A stretch of DNA of 64,000 bases from Dillenia suffruticosa (lineage: Eukaryota; Streptophyta; Magnoliopsida; Dilleniales; Dilleniaceae): assembly GCA_033439265.1 (NCBI GenBank), contig JAVTVX010000012.1:15163501-15227500 (forward strand), written 5' to 3'. The translations under genes were made by a program, and so were the position numbers. Positions 56,591 to 64,000 of this stretch are shown here, piece after piece. The notes beneath the pieces were generated by a model, which saw only the letters and a program-made list of their open reading frames with translations, had not been told where the DNA came from and searched no databases. Position 1 is the stretch's first letter, and every line of letters starts with the position of its first letter.

Positions 56591-56730
56591 TACCATCTAC
56601 TCTCGTATGATTCCATCTTAAATTATGTAAAACAACTATTAAGTAGAAAAGTTCAAATTTATTGAGGAAGTTGTTATTATTTACTTTTCAGTTTATAAAG
56701 GTCAATATTTTTTCCCATCTTTTCAAATTT
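56591..56730. other. AT-rich flank of Gypsy-T
   Basis: Short stretch up to the Gypsy-T LTR. AATTT at 56726-56730 would be the left half of that element's target duplication; the right half is beyond the window. Confidence 0.4.
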
Positions 56731-57857
56731 TGTCACGCCCCGAACCGGGATCGTGAACAGCCGCCCGTTGTCCCTGGATGCCGGCTGTATTTTTACAGAA
56801 AATCGGGCAGAATCTCCCCATAAATCGGAGGTTTCCCATGTACAATTTCACCTGTATATGACATTCATCCTGTAAAAATAAATAATTGGTCATCCCGGCC
56901 TCTCCAAAATCAACAGATATCCCAGCCAACATCCAGAACAACGCAAGGCTATAAAGTTCATAGCAGTCCTAGCAACAGACCTCTACTGTCACGCCCAACT
57001 AGAGCATGAGCAGCCGCCACACCGAGCGGACTTAAATTCTACGCATATATAAAATAAATTCCCAAGTTATTTTTAAATATTTACAAATGCCTCAATGTAA
57101 TGAAATAATCAACACGAAAGTTTCGCGAATAAAAGTACATAATTTATACAGTCATCCCAAAAATTTAGATAAATAGAATGGTCAAACTAAAATCTCCAAT
57201 ATATATAATAATATCACCAATCATCGTAGCGGAAAAAGATGAAAAATATCCATACCCAAACCCAGTGATATCTCCTCGGTCCAACACTAATCCTGTGGGA
57301 AAGAAAGTGAGGGGTGAGTATCTATGGGAGGATACTCAGTAAGTGAGGGGATTGACATCATACTATCAATATCGAGGTGAATTTGGAGTGTCAAAGTATA
57401 AGATAAGAAAATATCCACAGTGTGCAAACTGATCATGTTATTTCCAAAATCATATGTCACACGCACACATCAAAAAGCAAGATATGCATCCAATATTCAC
57501 ATCAATGTCATGAAGAGCCGACAAATGAAATATTCCCGGCAATGGTCTACCTCGACCAAGGACGGCGCATTGGGGGTTTTTCCAAATGCAAGTATTAAAG
57601 AATGGCTCTCTACCCCAATGTTGGCCACAGACTACTCCAACTAGCCTGTAAATAATAATAATGTACATATAACTAGTCAGCCGTGTATGGTGCCCCCGCC
57701 TGGTGCTAGACGGAGCTGTACTCAACGTCCTCTCCGATGAAGGTCAACCTGGGACACCCATACACACGACAATCTGGCGGATACCTCCGGCCGAAGCGTA
57801 TCCGGACACAAGGGGTGGACCAAATGTCCTTCGTAGCTACGGATCACAATATCATAT

Positions 57858-58047
57858 CAGCCGGGCACGTAGCCCCATGCATCCCATCACCAGATCAGCC
57901 GGGCATATAGCCCCATGCATAATATCATAACGTCAGCCGGACATACAGCCCAATGCATAATATCATAAAGTCGGCCGGGCATACAGCCCAAAACATAATA
58001 TCATAAAGTCGGCCGGGCATATAGCCCAAATGTGTAAATAAATCCAT
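57858..58047. repeat. Five-unit 38-bp tandem array in the Gypsy-T 3' LTR
   Basis: Units begin at 57858, 57896, 57934, 57972 and 58010, exactly 38 bp apart, each starting CRGCCGGGCAYRYAGCCC or a one-base variant. The other LTR shows the same units at 63903, 63941 and 63979 before the window ends. Confidence 0.93.
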
Positions 58048-59460
58048 TTAAAACCATGTGCCAATGCAGTGGAAGCATTAAAACATATCAATATGTCGAA
58101 AATATGGCACAATATATGTTTATCAAAACTCATGGATGCATATCAATAAAGTCAGCATTTAAGACACTCCAAAGGTCACAAAACATTCATCAAATATTCG
58201 AAAATTCTAACAATCAGACATTTGCAGAAATATGTCATTTAAAAGTATTTTTGAAACATGGTTTTCAATCAATAGCGAATGTCAAAGTCCCACTCACAGT
58301 TCTACGGGAGGGAAGTCACTCCCTACTGACAAGCCAAATCGGATTTGACCGCTCGAGTCTCCAAAAGATCAACCTAAATCAGATCATCAAATTTCTGTAA
58401 CATTCTATATTTAACCTTCAATTCATATATAATCATTTCATAATTTGTATTCTATTCGCATTCCACTTACACTCTAAACATATACAAAACCTTTCATCTT
58501 AAATTCAATCCTAGATTCGTCCAATTTATCAATTAGAGTCGAAATCTCCTCACCTAGGGTTTTCTCGAAGCGTCGAGTCTCGTCCGAAAGTCGTTTCGAT
58601 CACTCCAAAGTCTGTAGTGTTTCCTATCAAAACAAGATTTTTATTTTGTTAGATCTAAACACTTAGATCCGAATCAAAAACCCTAAGTCATTTACCTGCG
58701 TGGAGGTTCGTGGGCTGTCACGGGCTCATGGGCTCACGGGCCGTCGTGGGCTCGTGGGCTACAGCTAGCGGGCTCGCTGGTTTGTGTGCTACGGGGTAGC
58801 GGGCCGATGGGCTGAACTGGGCCGCGGGCCGTACTGGACCTGCGGGCTTGGACGGGCTGTCGGGCCTGGTGGGCCTGTGGCCTTGTTGCTAATGGGCCTG
58901 CAGGCTGGCGGGCCTGCGGGCCGACAGTGGCTCGCGGGCTGGTGCTCGCCCGTGTGCTGCGCTGGCTCGTGCGCGCTCGCGTGCTGCTGTGCGCCTCTGC
59001 GCGCTCTGCTCGCGCGCTGCTGCGCGCCCCTGCGCGCTCTGCTCGCGCTCGTGCGCTGGGCCGCGCGCCCGTGAGCTGGGCCGCGCGCTGCTGCGTGCTG
59101 AGTCCGCGCACGCTCGTGCGCTTGCTCGCGCTCGCGGCCTGGGCTGGGGGATTGCGCTACTCGCGGAGGCTCGCGGCGGAGGAATCGCGCTATGGAGCGC
59201 TCAAACTCGTGCGATGGTGGCAGGAGAGGGTTGCTGCTGGTGGCGGTTGTTCGCAGACGGAAACGAGATCGCGCGCGGTGGCGGCGCTTGGCGGAGCTTG
59301 CGAAGGAGGTGAGCTCGCGAACGATCGCGACTGCAGGAAGGAGAGTGAGCCGCGGGAAGAAAGAAGAAGAAGAAGGAGAAGGAGAAGGAGAGGGCGGCGG
59401 AGCTCACGGCGAAGGAGCGGCACCGCGGTGCCGCGGTGGGGGAGAGACGAAGGGTCGGGG

Positions 59461-59510
<50 letters not shown>

Positions 59511-59511
59511 A
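59461..59511. repeat. (GA)n microsatellite
   Basis: About 51 bases of GA repeats with one interruption, inside the Gypsy-T LTR. The solo LTR has a comparable but degenerate purine tract at 24225-24312. Confidence 0.95.
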
Positions 59512-59639
59512 AATAGGGGAATTAGGGCTTTTGCCCTAATTCAATTTGGGGGGGCCGAAACGCTGCGTTTTGGCTCTCCCCTCTTTTTTTTTTTTTTTTT
59601 TTTTTTAAGTTTGGTGTTACATTTTCTAACCCACTAAAA

Positions 59640-59840
59640 ACAAGTTTCGTTCTCGAAACTAAAAGAAAGTAATACGCTGAACAAGTGGGGGTACTGTCTC
59701 TTAAGTCTCTTAATTGTCTCTTCGGGCTCTCAGGTCTCATCCTCGACCTGATCACTCCTCCCCAAAACTCTGACCAATGAAAGTTCTTTGCTCCGCAGCT
59801 TTCTGATCTATCCATCTAGAATAGCTACGTGCTGAGTTGA
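59640..59840 (-). pseudogene. Gypsy-T chromodomain end of pol
   Basis: Minus-strand text 'VAILDG', 'LRSKELSLVRVLGRSDQVED' and 'RQYPHLF' matches the tail of Tekay-type integrase: the chromodomain that reads chromatin marks, ending just before the LTR. Broken. Confidence 0.78.
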
Positions 59841-60800
59841 AACACTAAGATCCTCTCTGTCTGGCCGTCTCTCGTCAGACGTTTGAGCTCTTGGAAGCTC
59901 GTCTCACAACGATCGTCCTACAAGAATTTGACTCCCTTCGTATCAATCTGGTTTGTATAGCGGCGACTCGGGAAAATCCTTCTATGAATCGCCGATAACA
60001 CCCCGCAAGGCCAAGGAAACTTCACACCTTGGTCACTGTCTATAGTTCACACACAATTTTAGAATCCCGTCTTTCTACTTTACTTCACGAATAATCACCG
60101 GAGCACCCTAAGGCGAAGTGCTCAAATGGATAAAACCGTTGTCCAGTAATTCCCGCAACTAGACCTAGAGCTCTCTAAACTCAGCTGGTGTCATTCTATA
60201 TGGCGAATTAAAAATGGGAATGATCCCTGGAACTATGTCAATCTCGAAAGCACATTCCCGAACTGGGGGTAATCCGGGTAGCTCCTCGGGAATGTATTTG
60301 GGAAAACCTGCACCACTGGGACCTTTTTAAGTCTCGGGTCCTCAACAGTGGTGTCGATAACATGAGTTAGGTATGCCGTGCTACCTCGCGACAGGGCTTA
60401 CCCAACCCGTAACCGAGTATAACGCGAACGAAGATTTATCTTCGAAAAGACCTTATCACTGAGAGGCTGATCAAACAAATCATCGAGGTGAGAAAATAAA
60501 TATCAATCCTTGGTAGTGACCTTAGTCAACTGCCAATAATCCATAACAAGTTTAAGTGTTTTATATTTCTTCTTTACAAATAATACCGAAGCACCCTAAG
60601 GTGTGGTGCTTGGATGGATGAATTATTTATCTAACAATTTCTGTAGTTAAATCTTGAGCTCTCTCAGCTCAAATGGTACCATTCTATATAGCAAAATAGA
60701 ATATAAGAGAAATCCCTAGAGCCAGATTAATCTCAAAATTGAATTTCCGAATCAATGATAATTAGGGTGGCTCCTCGGGAAATACTTGAAGAAACTTTTG
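59841..60800 (-). pseudogene. Gypsy-T reverse transcriptase and RNase H pieces
   Basis: Two separate patches resemble the N-terminal part of gypsy RT: about 60530-60800, more decayed, and about 60060-60310 ('YIPEELPGLPPVRECAFEID', 'SPYRMTPAEFREL'). A further patch at 59885-60000 resembles the start of RNase H ('LAGCYRRFIEGFSRVAA'). The catalytic core is not seen. Strongly reduced and broken. Confidence 0.75.
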
Positions 60801-61024
60801 TACCACCAGAATCTCCTCAAGTCTCGGATTCTGTATGGTGGTATCGATCATATGTGTCAGATCTGTCATACCTCCTCGACGTATTATACGTCTGGCTTTC
60901 CTCACTAATACAATACCACGGGGTAACACTCGTCTCTCACTCGCAACGTCAGTGGTGGCCCTTCAGGCCTCCAAAAATCATCTTTCTTGATAAAACAGTT
61001 TAAGGAAGCTCTATAAGTATATAA

Positions 61025-61260
61025 TTAATCTATCTCTAAGATGGCATCGAAATCTGTCATATCCAGTGGGATCAGGTTTGCTCTCAGCACTGTCCCACCT
61101 GCCATGACATCATACTCTCTATATACGAATTCTCTAACCAACTGCTCACCAAGAGGAGCAACAACTAATCGCTCCTCATCAATTAACGATAACAGCCCAT
61201 CCGACTGTTGAGCGAAAGAAACTCTCACGTAGAAATAGTTCGACCTTGTGCCAATAAGAA
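61025..61260 (-). pseudogene. Gypsy-T aspartic protease remnant
   Basis: An open stretch of 67 residues ending 'ANLIPLDMTDFDAILEID', the conserved C-terminal signature of plant gypsy proteases. The active-site half lies further right and is decayed. Confidence 0.82.
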
Positions 61261-62480
61261 CACAAACGTCGACACCGGTATATCAAAATAGTTAAGCCTC
61301 TAGTACTGTAACAATCATGTCCGTACATATCATCACAAAATACACGATTTCAAAGAAACAGTGCATAAGGACCTCTAAATGGAAGGATCCGCAGGAGGAT
61401 TACCCATGATCATATCTGGGTTCGCCAGAGCGTCCTCCTGAGTCATCGCATACACAAGGGCCTGCACCCTCAACTATTCTCGTGAAAACCTAATACTATA
61501 TTGTTCCCGGCTGCAGTCCGTGGAGCAGTGTCACTAGGATGCGTAGGTGTTCCCTGCTGTCCTACATGTGGTGTATTCTGATGACTCGAAGCCAACTAAC
61601 CTCCAAGTTACAAATCAGGGCATAAACTCCTAATATGCCTCGGCTTCTCATAGTGGAAACATGTAATAAGTGCTCTACATATTTATTCGAGCGTGGTGCT
61701 TGCCACATATGCGGCAAAGAAAAGGTCGCTAAGCAGTAGCCTAGCTCATGGCACTAGGACTGGTGATATAACCACCGGAGATATGGTCCCGCTAAAACTC
61801 CGTGAAATATCGTCGAATTCCATTAGGAAATCGCTTTGTCGCAATGGCTTATAGCCTCATCGCAAATAGCCTCCCCTCAAATGAGGGCTTCCCTATCGAA
61901 TAGTCTCTCAATAACTCGTAGACTATACTCCTCGCGCAAGCCTAGATCTATGAAGATCCGTCGGGTTCAGTTGACTCAGTATTGTGCTACCGTAGCATCA
62001 CCAAGTCCAAAAATCTGTGCATCCCAACTGTCGAGCTACCGTGACTAGTTGGGTCAACTCGGGGATGCACCTAAGTATGGCGCAATTATTATAACTCAGA
62101 TTCGAAAGTGTAAGAAGAACGGCCACCGATGGACGATTTGGTGCCGCTTGAGTAAGAACTACTGTAGAAGAAATAAGCGCAGCCGTAGATATCGGCCTTG
62201 CTATCAAAGGTGATGGGGTGACATCTGGACCCCATGTGCCGTGTATCACTCGTACTCTTACCCGAAAATATCAAGAGTAAATGGTGGAGACGTTGGTATA
62301 ATAGCCGGCTGAGAAGGTGCTGGAGAAAACACACACAGAGGATGTATTCTTCGGCACCGAAAGGGGCGCCAGTAATGAGGAAGTATCCTCGCTCTCCTTA
62401 AGTAAATCAGGGAGCACATATCTAGTGCTCCATGTACTCGTCATAGTTCCGCAATATAAGAATTTTCATTAGGCATTGTT
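61261..62480 (-). pseudogene. Gypsy-T gag remnant
   Basis: Near 61640-61740 the minus strand reads a decayed pair of zinc knuckles ('CGKHHAR', then 'CFHYEKPRHIRSLCP'-type text), as in Tekay gag proteins. Near 61800-61900 is matrix/capsid-like text. Its position directly downstream of the primer site supports gag. Broken in several places. Confidence 0.65.
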
Positions 62481-62752
62481 CAAGGATTAGGGTTAATACA
62501 ACTAACCCCCTAAAATGAATGAAATCATCAATTTAAGAACCATATCCATTGGTTCCTTCTTTGAAAATGAAGAAATGCTAGGTTAGATAAGAATTAGTAT
62601 CTAACCCCCTAAAATAGATAAACTCATATGTCGAAGACCATATGCAGGGACATAAATGACTGTATGAAACTCTTATGCATTGAGGACTTTTAAAATCAAG
62701 TTACTTGGGAATGTTTTCAAATCATTTTATAAAACATAGCTCTAAACCAAGA
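62481..62752 (-). other. Gypsy-T 5' leader
   Basis: Non-coding stretch between gag and primer site. It holds a short internal duplication: TAACCCCCTAAAAT occurs at 62502 and again at about 62609. Confidence 0.6.
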
Positions 62753-62764
62753 GCTCTGATACCA
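62753..62764 (-). other. Primer-binding site, initiator Met tRNA (Gypsy-T)
   Basis: GCTCTGATACCA on the plus strand is the exact complement of TGGTATCAGAGC. It lies seven bases from the 5' LTR and fixes the minus orientation. Confidence 0.95.
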
Positions 62765-62771
62765 ACAGAAC

Positions 62772-64000
62772 TGTCACGCCCCGAACCGGGATCGTGAACA
62801 GCCGCCCGTTGTCCCTGGATGCCGGCTGTATTTTTACAGAAAATCGGGCAGAACCTCCCCATAAATCGGAGGTTTCCCATGTACAATTTCACCTGTATAT
62901 GACATTCATCCTGTAAAAATAAATAATTGGTCATCCCGGCCTCTCCAAAATCAACAGATATCCCAGCCAACATCCAGAACAACGCAAGGCTATAAAGTTC
63001 ATAGCAGTCCTAGCAACAGACCTCTACTGTCACGTCCAACTAGAGCATGAGCAGCCGCCACACCGAACGGACTTAAATTCTACGCATATATAAAATAAAT
63101 TCCCAAGTTATTTTTAAATATTTACAAATGCCTCAATGCAATGAAATAATCAACACGAAGGTTTCGTGAATAAAAGTCCATAATTTATACAGTCATCCCA
63201 AAAATTTAGATAAATAGAATGGTCAAACTAAAATCTCCAATATATATAATAATATCACCAATCATCGTAGCGGAAAAAGATGAAAAACATCCATACCCAA
63301 ACCCAGTGATATCTCCTCGGTCCAACACTAATTCTGTGGGAAAGAAAGTGAGGGGTGAGTATCTATGGGAGAATACTCAGTAAGTGAGGGGATTGATATC
63401 ATACTATCAATATCGAGGTGAATTTGGAGTGTCAAAGCATAAGATAAGAAAATATCCACAGTGTGCAAACTGATCATGTTATTTCCAAAATCATATGTCA
63501 CACGCACACATCAAAAAGCAAGATATGTATCCAATATTCACATCAATGTCATGAAGAGCCGGCAAATGAAATATTCCCGGCAATGGTCTACCTCGACCAA
63601 GAACGGCGCAATGGGGGTTTTTCCAAATGCAAGTATTAAAGAATGGCTCTCTGCCCCAATGTTGGCCACAGACTACCCCAACTAGCCTGTAAATAATAAT
63701 AATGTACATATAACTAGTCAGCCGTGTATGGTGCCCCCGCCTGGTGCTAGACGGAGCCGTACTCAACGTCCTCTCCGATGAGGGTCAACCTGGGACACCC
63801 ATACACACGACAATCTGGCGGATACCTCCGACTGAAGCGTATCCGAACACAAGGGGTGCCTCTACCAGATGTCCTTCGTAGCTACGGATCACAATATCAT
63901 ATCAGCCGGGCACGTAGCCCCATGCATCCCATCACCAGATCAGTCGGGCATATAGCCCCATGCATAATATCATAACGTCAGCCGGGCATACAGCCCAATG
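62772..64000 (-). repeat. Gypsy-T 5' LTR, cut by the window end
   Basis: The first 1229 bp match 56731 onward at about 98 percent by eye, with one small length difference near 63856. The remaining ~1.66 kb should lie beyond the window. Confidence 0.93.

Larger units (their letters stand above)
56731..59621 (-). repeat. Gypsy-T 3' LTR
   Basis: 2891 bp, TGTCACGCCCCGAACCGGG to GTGTTACA on the plus strand. Contains a five-unit 38-bp array, a very CpG-rich stretch (about 58720-59330), a GA microsatellite (59461-59511) and a T run (59584-59606). Long frames read in the GC-rich part are not genes. Confidence 0.93.
56731..64000 (-). mobile_element. Gypsy-T: young, defective Tekay-like Ty3/gypsy element
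   Basis: A minus-strand element with a complete 3' LTR (56731-59621), a short interior (59622-62771) and a 5' LTR that runs off the window (62772 onward). A perfect Met-tRNA primer site abuts the 5' LTR. Gag with zinc knuckle, protease, pieces of reverse transcriptase and RNase H, and the chromodomain end are present in order. The interior is only ~3.1 kb, far less than needed for a full gag-pol, so the copy is broken and non-autonomous, with many breaks. The LTRs differ at about 25 sites, mostly C/T and G/A, over ~1.2 kb compared by eye, near 2 percent. That implies an insertion within roughly the last million years at commonly assumed plant rates. The solo LTR at 21875-24375 is a relative. 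Confidence 0.9.

Noticed and set aside
57450-57725. 91-residue frame repeated at 63491-63766
   Set aside because: The repetition only reflects the two LTRs of one element. The frame is in non-coding LTR DNA.
57858-58047. Regularly spaced repeats that could suggest a CRISPR array
   Set aside because: The 38-bp units are contiguous without unique spacers and lie inside a plant retrotransposon LTR.
58734-59637. Large open frames (up to 236 residues) on both strands
   Set aside because: Same GC-rich LTR block in Gypsy-T, followed by a GA microsatellite. Composition-driven, not genes.
1-64000. tRNA or rRNA genes
   Set aside because: No cloverleaf-type box A/box B pair or rRNA core was noticed. 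The Met-tRNA matches are retrotransposon primer sites of about 12 bases only.

Overview
This window looks like nuclear DNA of a seed plant, most likely an angiosperm. It is strongly AT-rich and built almost wholly from transposable elements. LTR retrotransposons with initiator-Met tRNA primer sites, CACTA transposons with 3-bp target duplications, and chromovirus-type Ty3/gypsy pol remnants all point to plant heterochromatin. I found no host gene, tRNA or rRNA that I would defend. The species cannot be named from what I can see.

Layout. Positions 1-179 are flank. Copia-A (180-18749, target duplication CTTTT) is an old Ty1/copia element. It carries a CACTA transposon (6411-8200, duplication TAA) and a complete-length but decayed Ty3/gypsy chromovirus on the minus strand (8559-17792, duplication CTTAG). 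A second copy of the same copia family, Copia-B (18771-26214, duplication AAGAA), sits a few bases downstream. Its body has been replaced by a minus-strand gypsy fragment (18872-20226) and a plus-strand gypsy fragment (20227-25192), and the second of these holds a clean solo LTR (21875-24375, duplication AAAGG).

26220-34630 is mostly unassigned intergenic DNA. It contains a ~0.8-kb direct duplication (29519-30300 and 30623-33648). The second copy holds a CACTA element (30887-33110), which itself holds a foldback, hAT-like insert (31620-32824). 34630-38182 is a minus-strand Ty1/copia fragment with its 5' LTR. 38183-46870 contains gypsy and copia fragments and a diffuse array of GTCGAC motifs.

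46900-55310 is the least explained part: about 8.4 kb of very AT-rich DNA arranged as two forward and two inverted long repeats, with short GC-rich islands recurring inside them. After a possible small CACTA MITE and a possible Tat-type LTR (55573-56590), the window ends in a young, defective Tekay-type Ty3/gypsy element on the minus strand (56731 to beyond 64000). Its two LTRs differ by roughly 2 percent by eye over the part visible in both.

No cellular pathway is encoded. What the window offers is a readable history of nested insertions, several with intact target duplications and even empty-site paralogues, plus the unexplained AT-rich repeat complex.
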